From: Sedimentibacter hydroxybenzoicus DSM 7310
GTDB lineage: Bacteria > Bacillota > Clostridia > Tissierellales > Sedimentibacteraceae
Assembly (NCBI RefSeq): GCF_013403245.1
Contig: NZ_JACBNQ010000002.1
Coordinates: 372,001-436,000 of the forward strand
Length of the DNA: 64,000 bases
Direction: 5' to 3'
In this document: positions 9,241 through 18,445 of the stretch, piece after piece
How the letters are laid out: each line of letters starts with the position of its first letter
Position numbering within the stretch: the first letter of the stretch is position 1
Program-made: the position numbers and the translations under genes
Notes under the pieces: model-generated
Told to the model about the DNA's origin: nothing
What the model saw: only the letters and a program-made list of their open reading frames with translations
Databases searched by the model: none

Positions 9241-10404
9241 ATGAATATAAATCTTAGAAATGAATATGAACAAAGAATTGAAAAGGTCAGGATTGAAGCA
9301 TCAAACAGAGGTGTTGACTGCTTGCTGATATTCGGACTCGCTCCCAGAAGAGTAGGAGATCTGATGTATCTTACGGGCCATCAGCCTATGCTGCCCGGGC
9401 ATCCCCGACGATATGGCTTCAAGGGAAGAGGATATTCAGCTATTATACTTCCCGTAGAAGGAAATCCATGCGTTCTTACAACAACACCTTTTTACGAAAA
9501 AGACCTTTACATCAGTGATGTGCAGTATGGTGACAATCTCTTTGAGGATATTGCCCGGGAGATGAATAAGAGAGGACTGGGGAAGGCTGATATTGGAATA
9601 GTCGGCATGGATATATTGGCTGTTACACTTTACAACGATCTTCAGAAGGAGCTGTATCAGGCACGATTTATCCCATGTGATGATATTGTAATGAATTTAA
9701 GAGCAACCAAAAGTCCGTATGAGCTGGGTATACTTCGTGCAGGTGCACAAATTGCTGATGAAGTGGCACTGTTGCTTCGTGACTATCTCCGTCCGGGACT
9801 CAGTGAATACAACGTATATCAGTTTATTACTTCCGAGTTGACAAAACGAGGAGTTACAGGGGCTTTTGCTACATGTCAGTCAGGTATAAGGTCGGAAACG
9901 GCATATGAATTAGTTTTTGCTTCAGATAAGATAATTGATTCGGGAGATATGGTACATATGGAGATAAACGGAAAATTGGACGGATATATGATAGATATCT
10001 GCCGTTCAACCGTAGTAGGTAAAAGTTCCCCTGAGCAGATAAGAATTCTGGATTTAGTACTTCATATGTTTGACCAAGCCGTTGCGGCAATGAAGCCGGG
10101 AGTTACGGCGCAAAGCCTTGAGCGGATAACCGGTAAAATAGCATTGGACAACGGCTTCAATAAAAATCATACAAACTATTATAATGGTCCGGCTACACTA
10201 TTAGGACATGCCATAGGATTGGGAGTTGATGAGCCTCCGGTGCTGGCAGAGGGTGATAAGACAATTTTAAGACCGGGAATGGTTATTACTGTTGAGCCGG
10301 GATTGTATAATACCGGTGTTGGCGGCTGTCGTATAGAGGACGAAGTTCTTGTTACGGAAAACGGATGTGAAATATTAAATACCAGCGGCAGAAAATGGTG
10401 GTAA
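9241..10404 (+). CDS. M24-family Xaa-Pro peptidase/creatinase-like hydrolase
   Basis: The 387-residue protein has an N-terminal creatinase-type domain (residues 1-150) and a C-terminal pita-bread fold. Visible catalytic-site segments are MIDICRS, LGHAIGLGVDEPP, VITVEPGLY and CRIEDEVLVTE. The first metal-ligand aspartate of aminopeptidases appears as glutamate (HMEING), so activity may be creatinase-like or use a changed metal site. It is 18 bases from the preceding gene and shares the operon. It would hydrolyse a C-N bond of a small peptide or amide in the cytoplasm. Confidence 0.88.
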   Translation: MNINLRNEYEQRIEKVRIEASNRGVDCLLIFGLAPRRVGDLMYLTGHQPMLPGHPRRYGFKGRGYSAIILPVEGNPCVLTTTPFYEKDLYISDVQYGDNLFEDIAREMNKRGLGKADIGIVGMDILAVTLYNDLQKELYQARFIPCDDIVMNLRATKSPYELGILRAGAQIADEVALLLRDYLRPGLSEYNVYQFITSELTKRGVTGAFATCQSGIRSETAYELVFASDKIIDSGDMVHMEINGKLDGYMIDICRSTVVGKSSPEQIRILDLVLHMFDQAVAAMKPGVTAQSLERITGKIALDNGFNKNHTNYYNGPATLLGHAIGLGVDEPPVLAEGDKTILRPGMVITVEPGLYNTGVGGCRIEDEVLVTENGCEILNTSGRKWW

Positions 10405-10417
10405 ATTGGAGATACAA

Positions 10418-11548
10418 ATGTATTATAATGAATATTGCATAAATTTGTTGAGAAGACTGGTTTCCATTCCAAGTGAATCGCAGAATGAAGAGAATATAGC
10501 TGATTTTTTATGTTCGTGGCTGGAAGATATGGGGATGCAAGTGAAATTACAGCATATATCAGGGAAAAGCTATAATGTCATTGCAACAGCAAGAGGAAAA
10601 AGGAAAGGTAAAAAATTGCTGTTAGGAGGTCATATAGATACTGTTACGCCTAATGATCGCTGGAAATCAGACCCGTATTGTTTGAAAGAAGAGGGTAACT
10701 TTTTATATGGATTAGGTGCCTGTGATATGAAAGGCGGAATAGCTGCTCAGATTACCGTATTGAAAAAACTATTTGACAGTAATTTGGATTTTTCAGGAGA
10801 AATTGAATTTATAGGTTTGGCAGATGAAGAAAGACATTCAATTGGAGCGCATGCTTATGTTAACGGAAAGAAGGCTGAAGATTCAGCGGATTTTGCAATT
10901 TTGGCAGAACCGCATTATGATAATATAGTTATCGGTTCCACAGGTAAGGCATTACTTAAACTGGAAATAAAGGGCGTAACGGGACATGCAGCTACACCCG
11001 AATCCGGAATAAATGCAATAGACTGTATGGCTTCGCTTATAAATGCTCTGAACAATGAATACATGCCTCTTTATAAAAACAACAAAATAGGTTCGTTGTG
11101 TATTCTGAGAGTTTTTAGCAAGTATGAAGGATACAGCCTCAGCATTCCTGAAGAATGTACGTCATATTTAAATAAACAGTTAAATTCTGATGAAAATATA
11201 GATGAGTTTATTAAAAATATACATTATTTATATGAAAAATACGTTGGAAAAGGAGAATTGACAATTACTAAAGAGATTCCTTTTTACCCATCATATAAAA
11301 TAAATACAGATACGGTCTATTTGAACAATCTATTAAATATTATACACAAAACCAATAATATTGTGCCGGAATTTAAAATAAACCGGAGTGTAAGTGACGG
11401 AAATTTACTTTTCAATGAATTATCAATACCAACGATACTTTATGGACCTCAAGGTGTAAATTACCATAAGGAAAATGAATATGTATTGAAAGATACAATG
11501 TTATCATATGTTGGGATATTAGAACAGTATATAAGATCAAATGATTGA
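10418..11548 (+). CDS. M20-family amidohydrolase/peptidase (ArgE/DapE type)
   Basis: ATG at 10418 is favoured because GGAG lies six bases upstream; a TTG at 10406 would place the ribosome site inside the gene. The 376-residue protein keeps the di-zinc motifs GGHIDTV, GLGACDMKGG, ADEERHS, LAEPHYD and a C-terminal GVNYHKENEY histidine, with a dimerisation domain in the middle. It should remove an acyl or carbamoyl group from an amino-acid derivative. It closes the operon and is followed by a terminator. N-carbamoyl-L-cysteine amidohydrolases belong to this family, which matches the ATC-hydrolase neighbour. Confidence 0.9.
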   Translation: MYYNEYCINLLRRLVSIPSESQNEENIADFLCSWLEDMGMQVKLQHISGKSYNVIATARGKRKGKKLLLGGHIDTVTPNDRWKSDPYCLKEEGNFLYGLGACDMKGGIAAQITVLKKLFDSNLDFSGEIEFIGLADEERHSIGAHAYVNGKKAEDSADFAILAEPHYDNIVIGSTGKALLKLEIKGVTGHAATPESGINAIDCMASLINALNNEYMPLYKNNKIGSLCILRVFSKYEGYSLSIPEECTSYLNKQLNSDENIDEFIKNIHYLYEKYVGKGELTITKEIPFYPSYKINTDTVYLNNLLNIIHKTNNIVPEFKINRSVSDGNLLFNELSIPTILYGPQGVNYHKENEYVLKDTMLSYVGILEQYIRSND

Positions 11549-11574
11549 ATGATACAATAGTTTAAATAAAAATT

Positions 11575-11608
11575 AAAGGATGCATCATCATAGTTGCATC
11601 CTTTATAA
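11575..11608. terminator. Bidirectional terminator between catabolic operon and aroD
   Basis: AAAGGATGCA and its complement form a 10-bp stem with a 10-base loop. A- and T-rich flanks lie on both sides, so it can serve the operon on the plus strand and aroD on the minus strand. Confidence 0.8.
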
Positions 11609-11643
11609 ATCAGTAATAAACTCTTGGCTGTCGAAGGTTATGG

Positions 11644-12399
11644 TTAATTATTATGTAATATCCTCATAATCTCCCTTGTATCATCAACACTCAGCTGCCC
11701 CGGTGCGGAATTATTATTCAATGACGCATAGGTAATACAAGAACCAAGAAATTCGGAAGACACCCTTGTTATGGTGCCTAAAGAACCCATGGACAAGGCA
11801 ATAAACGGTCTGTCTGCTTTCAGAATTTTCATTTCCAAGCTGACAGACAATAAAGTCAAAACATCATTTTCCGACTTAGGCATTACTGCTATCTTTGAAA
11901 TATCCGCCCCAAGAAGCTGCATCTTTAGCATCCGATTTAATATTTCCTCTTTACCCGGAGTTTTATAAAAATCATGGTTAGACAGTATAACCTTTGTGTT
12001 ATTTTTGCGAGCTGCTTTTATAAATTCCGTTATTTTATTTTCTGATTTAAGAAGTTCAATGTCAATTAAATCCACTAATTCAGATTCTGCCACATAATTG
12101 TTTATTTTAAAATACTCATCCTCATCTATGAAATTCATACCGCCTTCGTCTTTTGTCCTGAAGGTAAAGATAATCGGCTTAAAATATATTTTACGTATTT
12201 CCTTCAGAAGCTCTATGATTGAATTTATATCAGAGTAATACTCAAAGAAATCAATTCTTAATTCAATTAAATCGTGCTCAGTTTTATTCAGTTGTTCAAT
12301 TTCATTTAATATTTTGTTTTTTTCTGTGCTAACGATGGGTACACATATTTTAGGTATACCGGTACCTAACACTAAATCTCTGACCCGAACAGCTTTCAT
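11644..12399 (-). CDS. aroD: 3-dehydroquinate dehydratase, type I
   Basis: This enzyme dehydrates 3-dehydroquinate in the shikimate pathway. The 251-residue product has the class I TIM-barrel motifs: ELRIDFFEYY, an EGG-type segment (DEGGMNFIDEDEY), KVILSNHDFYKTP with the catalytic histidine, a Schiff-base lysine in DISKIAVMP, and the C-terminal SAPGQLSVDD lid. The start at 12399 has AAAGGAG five bases away; an upstream extension would run through a repeat. No other aro gene is adjacent. Confidence 0.95.
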   Translation of the reverse strand: MKAVRVRDLVLGTGIPKICVPIVSTEKNKILNEIEQLNKTEHDLIELRIDFFEYYSDINSIIELLKEIRKIYFKPIIFTFRTKDEGGMNFIDEDEYFKINNYVAESELVDLIDIELLKSENKITEFIKAARKNNTKVILSNHDFYKTPGKEEILNRMLKMQLLGADISKIAVMPKSENDVLTLLSVSLEMKILKADRPFIALSMGSLGTITRVSSEFLGSCITYASLNNNSAPGQLSVDDTREIMRILHNN

Positions 12400-12448
12400 A
12401 TGAACTCCTTTACTGTTTATCCTCATTGCCCCTGTAGTTTTCAACGCC

Positions 12449-12540
12449 ATTTTGTCATTCCCAATGCCATTTCTGTCATTCTGAGAGTATCGAAGAATTT
12501 CCCCTTGGTTTTTGTCATTTCGAACGCAGTGAGAAATCTT
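12449..12540. repeat. Cluster of dispersed palindromic repeat units
   Basis: Units starting with TGTCATT recur at about 12451, 12474 and 12513. Two read as short palindromes of the type TGTCATT..GA..GAGAAATC. A related unit lies at 15671. This is a small non-coding repeat family of the kind often scattered between Firmicute genes. Confidence 0.6.
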
Positions 12541-12643
12541 ATTTTTTTATTATTTATATTATATACCATAGCCTCAACGATTGAAATACAAATGTTAAAT
12601 GAAAACATTACCATAAATAAATGTTGAAATTGCAATATTTTCG

Positions 12644-12694
12644 TTGACAATAGACTGTAATTAATACTATAATATTGTAGTGCAATTAATTGCA
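12644..12694 (+). promoter_or_regulatory. Promoter and start-site palindrome of ptsI
   Basis: TTGACA (12644-12649) and TATAAT (12668-12673) are consensus boxes with an 18-base spacer. The perfect 14-bp palindrome TGCAATTAATTGCA (12681-12694) covers the expected transcription start, where a bound repressor would block initiation. Confidence 0.7.
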
Positions 12695-12748
12695 TCCTAC
12701 ATTTATTGCGGTGCAAAAGATGATTTTAAGCAGAAAGGTAGTGAGAGT

Positions 12749-14497
12749 ATGAAAGGATTAGGAGTTTCACAGGGTATCGGGATCGGCAAAGCTTTTATAA
12801 TTGAAAAAAAGCCGATGGATATAAATAAAGTTTATGTTGATGATATCCAAAATGAAATAAATCGTCTGAGAAATGCAATGGAAGACGGTAAGAATCAATT
12901 GAATGAATTGTACTTAAAAACTCTTAATGATATAGGCGAAAAAGAAGCTCAAATCTTCAAATCTCATGAAATGATGCTTGAAGATGATACTTTTATATCG
13001 GAAGTGGAAAATAAAATAAAGAGCGAAGCGGTAAATGCCGAGTATGCCTTTAACGAAGTATCAAACTATTATATTCGATTATTTGAAAACATAGAAGATG
13101 ATTATTTAAGAGAAAGATCTGAAGATATAAAGGACGTAATGTCAAGAGTACTGAAATCGTTGCTTGGCATTAAGGATACGGATTATTCAAAGATACATAA
13201 CAACGCTATAATTGTGGCAAAGGATTTGACACCGTCAGATACGGCTCAATTTGAAAAAGGGAAAATTGAAGCAATGATAACCGAAATCGGAGGTAAAACC
13301 TCACACGCAGCCATAATAGCAAGAATTATGGGTATTCCCACGGTAATCGGTATAGATAATATAATTGATAAAATTAAGGACGATGACATTGTTATTTGTG
13401 ACGGTAAGACAGGAAAGGTAATAGTCAACCCTAACGAAAAACAATTATTCTATTACCAACAGAAAAAAGATAAATTAGAAAAACTAAACATCGAACTGAA
13501 AAAACAAATTGGTCTGCCTTCAATTACAAAAGATAACTTTGAGGTATCTCTGGCAGCTAATATAGGTACACCTCATGACGTTGACTCTGTTTTAGAAAAT
13601 GATGCCGAAGGTATCGGCTTGTTCAGAAGTGAATTTATTTTTATGAACAGAAGCTGTCAGCCTACAGAAGACGAACAATTTGAAGAATATAAAGAAGTAT
13701 TGCAGAAAATGGGAGATAAGCCCGTTATTATAAGGACACTTGATATAGGCGGAGATAAAAATGTTCCTTATTTTGATATCCCGAAGGAAATGAATCCCTT
13801 TTTAGGGTACAGAGCCATAAGATTGTGTCTTGGAAATGTTGAAGTGTTCAGAACACAGTTAAGAGCAATTTTAAGAGCAAGCGTTTATGGAAACGTAAAG
13901 ATTATGTTTCCTATGATTTCTACAATGAAGGAACTGAGAGACGCAAAGAAAATTTTTGAAAAATCTAAAGAAGATCTCAGGAATGAAGGAATTTCTTTCA
14001 AAGATGATATTGAAATAGGAATAATGATAGAAATACCTTCGGCAGCAATTATTTCCGACTTGTTGGCTAAGGAAGTTGATTTTTTCAGCATAGGAACCAA
14101 TGATTTAATTCAGTATACATTGGCAGTGGACAGAATGAACTCAAAGCTGTCTCATTTGTACAGCCAATATCATCCTGCACTTTTAAGATTAATAAAGGGC
14201 ATAATAGATAATGCACACAATGCAGGTATATGGGTTGGAATGTGCGGAGAAGCAGCAGGTGATCCAAAGCTTATCCCTATATTTTTAGGTATGGGTCTTG
14301 ATGAATTCAGCATGAACTCACCGTCGATATTAAGTTCAAGATATATAATCAGGAATTTATATAAAAATGAAATGGAGCAAATAGCTAATAAGACGTTAAA
14401 TATGGAAACCGCAGTAGAGGTTGAGGATTATTTAAGCTGTTTGTTTGCAGAAGACAATGACTATTTGAAAAGGTGCAACGTAAGGAGTAAAAATTAA
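12749..14497 (+). CDS. ptsI: Phosphoenolpyruvate-protein phosphotransferase, PTS Enzyme I
   Basis: Enzyme I takes phosphate from phosphoenolpyruvate and passes it to HPr, energising sugar uptake. The 582-residue length is normal for the family. The phosphorylated histidine is in GGKTSHAAIIARIMGIP (about residue 190), and PEP-binding motifs include LFRSEFIFMNR, GYRAIR, SIGTNDLIQYTLAVDR and GMCGEAAGD. The chosen ATG follows AGGTAGTGAGA; an upstream in-frame ATG at 12680 has no ribosome site and lies on the promoter. HPr is not adjacent. The stop overlaps the next start as TAATG. Confidence 0.97.
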   Translation: MKGLGVSQGIGIGKAFIIEKKPMDINKVYVDDIQNEINRLRNAMEDGKNQLNELYLKTLNDIGEKEAQIFKSHEMMLEDDTFISEVENKIKSEAVNAEYAFNEVSNYYIRLFENIEDDYLRERSEDIKDVMSRVLKSLLGIKDTDYSKIHNNAIIVAKDLTPSDTAQFEKGKIEAMITEIGGKTSHAAIIARIMGIPTVIGIDNIIDKIKDDDIVICDGKTGKVIVNPNEKQLFYYQQKKDKLEKLNIELKKQIGLPSITKDNFEVSLAANIGTPHDVDSVLENDAEGIGLFRSEFIFMNRSCQPTEDEQFEEYKEVLQKMGDKPVIIRTLDIGGDKNVPYFDIPKEMNPFLGYRAIRLCLGNVEVFRTQLRAILRASVYGNVKIMFPMISTMKELRDAKKIFEKSKEDLRNEGISFKDDIEIGIMIEIPSAAIISDLLAKEVDFFSIGTNDLIQYTLAVDRMNSKLSHLYSQYHPALLRLIKGIIDNAHNAGIWVGMCGEAAGDPKLIPIFLGMGLDEFSMNSPSILSSRYIIRNLYKNEMEQIANKTLNMETAVEVEDYLSCLFAEDNDYLKRCNVRSKN

Positions 14498-15078
14498 TGA
14501 ACAAAAAAGTTTCAATCGTCTTTCACAGCGTATGTGGAAACAGCTACATAATGGCAAAGGAATTCTTCGATGAATTTACGAAACATAACGCAGAAGTACA
14601 AATATTAAGAGTAAATGACCCGAATTACAGTGAGCTTGCAAGGCAGTTTAATATTGCAGGTCAATATAAAGATAAAATATTAAAAATCGAAGAAGCGTCA
14701 GCAGAAAAGCTTTTGGGCAGCGACATTATTATATTCGGCTCTCCAACGTATTACGGCAATGTATCGGGAGCAATGAAAAGCTTTATGGATTCGTTTTCAC
14801 CTTATTGGACCGATGCAAAGTTCTGGGGCAAAAAAACTTTTGCCTATACCACGGCGGGCAATGCCGAAGGAGGAGGAGATATGTGCTTAAACGCAATAAA
14901 CATTTTTGCTCAGCACATGGGAATGATTCCCGTGCCTGCTCCGGCAGACTTATTGATAGGACAAAATTTTCCGGCCTACGGACTCATACATTATGTAGGT
15001 GATTATTCAAACTTAAGACCCAGCAGGGAAGTAGTTTTAGCAATTAAAGAAATGACCGAACGATTATTACAACTGTAA
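14497..15078 (+). CDS. Flavodoxin-family NAD(P)H-dependent oxidoreductase
   Basis: The 193-residue protein has a flavodoxin-like FMN fold: VSIVFHSVCGNSY for phosphate binding, FGSPTYYGNVSGAMKSFMDS and a TTAGNAEGGGD loop for the isoalloxazine ring. Such proteins reduce quinones, nitro compounds or iron centres. It is translationally coupled to ptsI (TAATG), which is an unusual pairing, and a terminator follows. Confidence 0.88.
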   Translation: MNKKVSIVFHSVCGNSYIMAKEFFDEFTKHNAEVQILRVNDPNYSELARQFNIAGQYKDKILKIEEASAEKLLGSDIIIFGSPTYYGNVSGAMKSFMDSFSPYWTDAKFWGKKTFAYTTAGNAEGGGDMCLNAINIFAQHMGMIPVPAPADLLIGQNFPAYGLIHYVGDYSNLRPSREVVLAIKEMTERLLQL

Positions 15079-15084
15079 AAACAT

Positions 15085-15114
15085 GACGACTACAACCTAT
15101 GGTCGTCTTTTTTT
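15085..15114 (+). terminator. Terminator of the ptsI operon
   Basis: GACGAC and GTCGTC form a stem across an 11-base loop, followed directly by seven Ts. Confidence 0.75.
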
Positions 15115-15138
15115 GATAAATAACAAAGGGGGTAAAAT

Positions 15139-15642
15139 ATGAAATACAAAGTAAAAAACAAACAAAAAATAAGCAAGTACTGCTTCGTTTGCGGAACGGA
15201 CAACAAAGAATCTTTACATACTAAGTTTTATGAATTGGAAAACGGTGAGCTGATGTCTGTTTCAACACCAACACCCACCCATCAAAGCTATCCCGACAGA
15301 GTTCACGGAGGTGTTATTTCCTCGGTTTTAGACGAGATTATAGGAAGAGCAATCATGATAGAAGAGCCGGATGCATGGGGTGTAACAGTCGAGCTTAACA
15401 TCAAGTATAAAAAGCCGGTTCCCATAGATAAACCGATTAAATGCATTGCAAGGACAACCCGAAATACCCGCCTTTTATTCGAAGGAACAGGTGAAATAAT
15501 ATTAGAGGACGGAAGCATTGCAGCAACCGGACACGCGAAATATTATAAAATGAGCTTGGAGAAATTAGCAAAGGAAACCGGTGCAGATGATACATTAATG
15601 ATGGATGATCTATCACAAGCACCAGAGGAAGTAGAGTATTAA
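15139..15642 (+). CDS. PaaI-type hotdog-fold thioesterase
   Basis: The 167-residue protein has the hotdog pattern with the PaaI segment VHGGVISSVLDEIIGRA, where the aspartate/glutamate is catalytic, and the strands VELNIKYKKPVP and RTTRNTRLLFEGTGEI. It probably hydrolyses an acyl-CoA or aryl-CoA. An N-terminal CFVCG pair of cysteines, seen in some clostridial members, may bind metal. A GGGGG ribosome site precedes the ATG. The thioester substrate is unknown. Confidence 0.88.
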   Translation: MKYKVKNKQKISKYCFVCGTDNKESLHTKFYELENGELMSVSTPTPTHQSYPDRVHGGVISSVLDEIIGRAIMIEEPDAWGVTVELNIKYKKPVPIDKPIKCIARTTRNTRLLFEGTGEIILEDGSIAATGHAKYYKMSLEKLAKETGADDTLMMDDLSQAPEEVEY

Positions 15643-15670
15643 AACGACAGGTGAACAATAGCGAACGTCG

Positions 15671-15705
15671 TCTCGTCATCCCGAGTGCAACGAGGGATCT
15701 CATCT
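15671..15705. repeat. Dispersed palindromic repeat
   Basis: CGTCATCCCGAGTG...CGAGGGATCTC is an imperfect palindrome related to the units at 12449-12540. It lies in the gap before rlmD. Confidence 0.5.
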
Positions 15706-15742
15706 TTTGATATTATGCATCAACCAATACTAAGGAGAAATA

Positions 15743-17104
15743 ATGAAAAAGAACGACATTATAGAAGTAACAATTGAAGATATGAATTTTCCTAACATAG
15801 GCAAAACAACCTATGAAGGAAAAAGAATAAAAATCAAAAATGCAATTACAGGGCAAAAGGTCAGGGCAAGGATAAGCAGATCCAGAAAGGACAGCGCAGA
15901 AGCCAAGGTTGTTGAGGTTATAGAACCGGCACCATACGAAATAAAGCCGGGATGCGACCATTTTTCATTTTGCGGCGGCTGCTCATATCAGAACATCCCC
16001 TACGAAAAGCAGCTTACCATGAAAGAAAACCAGGTCAAGGGTATATTAAACGGCATCCTGTCAGAACCCTATGAATTTCTGCCGATTGTACCAAGCCCCA
16101 AAAAAACAGAATACAGAAATAAAATGGAGTTCTCATTCGGCGATGAAGTAAAAGAAGGACCCCTTACATTAGGTATGCATAAAAGAAACAGCTTTCACAG
16201 CATCGTCAATGTTAGTGGTTGTTCAATCGTAGATGAAGACTTTCGACAAATATTATGTAAGATTTTGGGCTATTTCCAAGGAAATAGTCAACCCTACTAC
16301 CACAAAAGAACAAACATTGGATTTTTAAGATACCTTTTGGTAAGAAAGGCAGAAAAAACAGGACAGATATTGATTAACCTGATTACTACAAGCCAGAGCA
16401 CCTTAAATGAAAAGGAGTTTGTTGACCTCATACTAAACATAGAACTCAAAGGAACAGTCAAATGTATCGCCCATTCCATCTTCGACGGTGTCGCTGACGT
16501 AGCAAGAGCAGATACAATGAAAATTCTCTACGGAGAAGATAAAATAGAAGAAGAGCTCTTAGGCTTAAAATTCAATATATCTTCCTTCTCATTTTTCCAA
16601 ACAAACTCCCTCGGAGCAGAAAAACTCTACTCCATAGTCAGAGATTTCATCGGAACAACAAAGGATAAAACCATATTTGACCTATACTCCGGAACAGGAA
16701 CCATCGGACAGATATTAGCCCCAACAGCCAAAAAGATTATAGGCATAGAATTAGTGGAAGAAGCAGTTGAAAAAGCCAACGAAAATGCCAAACTGAACAA
16801 CCTGACAAACTGCACCTTCATAGCAGGAGACGTTCTGAAAAAGATAGACGAACTCAACGACAAACCGGATATAATAGTTTTAGATCCACCGCGAGAGGGC
16901 ATTCACCCGAAGGCTATAGATAAAATAATTAATTATAAGCCGGAGACTTTTATTTACATTTCCTGCAAACCGACATCTTTGGAGAAGGACTTGCCGGTGT
17001 TTTTGAATAATGGGTATAGGGTGGAGAAGGTGCAGTGTGTGGATATGTTTCCTATGACTCCGCATACAGAAGTTGTAGTCCTGTTGCAACATCAAAATTA
17101 CTAA
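15743..17104 (+). CDS. rlmD: 23S rRNA (uracil-5-)-methyltransferase RlmD/RumA family
   Basis: The 453-residue enzyme methylates a uracil in 23S rRNA using S-adenosylmethionine. It has an N-terminal TRAM RNA-binding domain, the 4Fe-4S cysteines in CDHFSFCGGCSYQ with a later partner in VSGCSI, the SAM motif FDLYSGTGTIGQ, LDPPREGIH, and the nucleophilic cysteine in YISCKPTSLEKDL. The last residues (HTEVVVLLQHQNY) are probably supplied by the mobile element inserted at the 3' end, which keeps the gene functional. A terminator and a recombinase gene follow at once. Confidence 0.93.
   Translation: MKKNDIIEVTIEDMNFPNIGKTTYEGKRIKIKNAITGQKVRARISRSRKDSAEAKVVEVIEPAPYEIKPGCDHFSFCGGCSYQNIPYEKQLTMKENQVKGILNGILSEPYEFLPIVPSPKKTEYRNKMEFSFGDEVKEGPLTLGMHKRNSFHSIVNVSGCSIVDEDFRQILCKILGYFQGNSQPYYHKRTNIGFLRYLLVRKAEKTGQILINLITTSQSTLNEKEFVDLILNIELKGTVKCIAHSIFDGVADVARADTMKILYGEDKIEEELLGLKFNISSFSFFQTNSLGAEKLYSIVRDFIGTTKDKTIFDLYSGTGTIGQILAPTAKKIIGIELVEEAVEKANENAKLNNLTNCTFIAGDVLKKIDELNDKPDIIVLDPPREGIHPKAIDKIINYKPETFIYISCKPTSLEKDLPVFLNNGYRVEKVQCVDMFPMTPHTEVVVLLQHQNY
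17075..17090. repeat. Left attachment-site repeat of element 1 in rlmD 3' end
   Basis: GTAGTCCTGTTGCAAC matches 15 of 16 bases at 44738-44753. Both copies are read in the same codon frame (V-V/I-L-L-Q). A recombinase gene starts about 100 bases downstream of each. This is the expected pattern for serine-recombinase insertion into the end of rlmD. Confidence 0.6.
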
Positions 17105-17127
17105 TAATTAAAAATTAGTAAACCTTG

Positions 17128-17160
17128 AGCGTAAAAGCAATTTTGCTTTTGCGTTCTTTT
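17128..17160 (+). terminator. Terminator after rlmD, upstream of recombinase 1
   Basis: AGCGTAAAAGCAA and TTGCTTTTGCGTT pair in a 13-bp stem with two G-U pairs, followed by a CTTTTTCTTTT tract. A similar hairpin with the same tract lies before recombinase 2, suggesting it belongs to the element's left end. Confidence 0.85.
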
Positions 17161-17191
17161 TCTTTTAAAAAATAACAAGGAGGATATTTTT

Positions 17192-18445
17192 ATGAAGAAA
17201 ATTATATTTATTCCAGCCAAGAACTTTTTGAGAAGTGGAGGAAAATTAAAGGTTGCTGCATATTGCAGGGTTAGTACAGAGAGAGAAACTCAGAAAAGTA
17301 GCATTGATACTCAAATTAAATATTATACTGAGTTAATTCAAACGAATCCAGAATGGGATTTTGCAGGTGTATTTTATGATTACGAAAGCGGTCTTAGAAA
17401 AGAGAAACGAAATGGCTTGGATTCTATGCTTAAGAAGGCATATCGTGGTGAAATTGATTATATCATTACCAAGTCTATCAGCAGATTGTCCAGGAATGTG
17501 TTAGATACACTAAATATTATCCGAAGTTTAAAAGCAAGAGGTATAAATATCTATTTTGAAAAGGAAAATTTAAATTCACTTGAAACAGAAAAAGAAATAG
17601 ATATTGCGTTTAATGGGGTTTTAGCACAGGAGGAGAGCAGGAATTTAAGCGAAAACGTGCAATGGGGATACAAACGTAAATTTGAAAGAGGCGATGATTT
17701 TGTCGGTAAAATGCCTATGGGGTATAAGCATATTAATGATGAATGGATAATCATTTCAGAAGAAGCTGAAATTATAAGAAAAATCTATCAATTATATTTG
17801 GAAGGAAGCACGCTGCAACAAATAAAAGAGTATCTAGAAGAACATAAGATTAAAACCGCCACAGGGCAAGAAACATGGGCAACAGCAGTTATTCAAAAGA
17901 TACTGAAGAACGAGAAATATAAGGGTGATTCTCTACTGCAAAAGACGTATACGGAAGATTTTATAACAGGTAAAAAAGGTAAGAATGATGGTCAAAGAGA
18001 GCGTTACTATATAACTAATAGCCATCCGGCTATTATTACGGCTGAAACATTTGATAAGGTTCAGGAAGAAATGGCAAAACGTGCAAGGCTGATTTGTAAA
18101 GAAGATGGCACAGTGGAATCCAGCACCAGCAAATATAATGGTAAATATCTTTTGGGAAATCTTCTTGTGTGTGGAGACTGCGGTGCTTCATACAGAAGAA
18201 GAACAGAAAGAGGTAAAGTTGTTTGGAGATGTGCAACGAGAATAGAAAAGGGTAAAGAAAGCTGTTCTGATTCCCCCACTATAGATGAAAAATGGATTCA
18301 AGATGTCTTAGGTGAAAAGATTTGTGAGAACGACGTTTATGTTGAAGAGTTCGTCAGAAATAAAGTTAATCGGATTTTCGTGTTTAGTAAAAATTTAGAA
18401 ATCCATTGCAAAGATGAAAGCATGTTTAGCGTTAATCTCTTATAG
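17192..18445 (+). CDS. Serine site-specific recombinase (integrase/excisionase) of element 1
   Basis: The 417-residue protein has a resolvase catalytic domain with serine 28 in YCRVST and arginines in SISRLSR. A recombinase domain follows, then a zinc-ribbon segment (CGDCG and WRC...C) with RRRTERGKVVW. It is shorter than typical large serine integrases, which exceed 450-500 residues, because the C-terminal coiled coil is brief. It is a clear paralogue of the protein at 44906, about 60% identical by eye. Placed just inside the left end, it should integrate and excise element 1. A perfect AAGGAGG site precedes the start. Confidence 0.93.
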   Translation: MKKIIFIPAKNFLRSGGKLKVAAYCRVSTERETQKSSIDTQIKYYTELIQTNPEWDFAGVFYDYESGLRKEKRNGLDSMLKKAYRGEIDYIITKSISRLSRNVLDTLNIIRSLKARGINIYFEKENLNSLETEKEIDIAFNGVLAQEESRNLSENVQWGYKRKFERGDDFVGKMPMGYKHINDEWIIISEEAEIIRKIYQLYLEGSTLQQIKEYLEEHKIKTATGQETWATAVIQKILKNEKYKGDSLLQKTYTEDFITGKKGKNDGQRERYYITNSHPAIITAETFDKVQEEMAKRARLICKEDGTVESSTSKYNGKYLLGNLLVCGDCGASYRRRTERGKVVWRCATRIEKGKESCSDSPTIDEKWIQDVLGEKICENDVYVEEFVRNKVNRIFVFSKNLEIHCKDESMFSVNLL

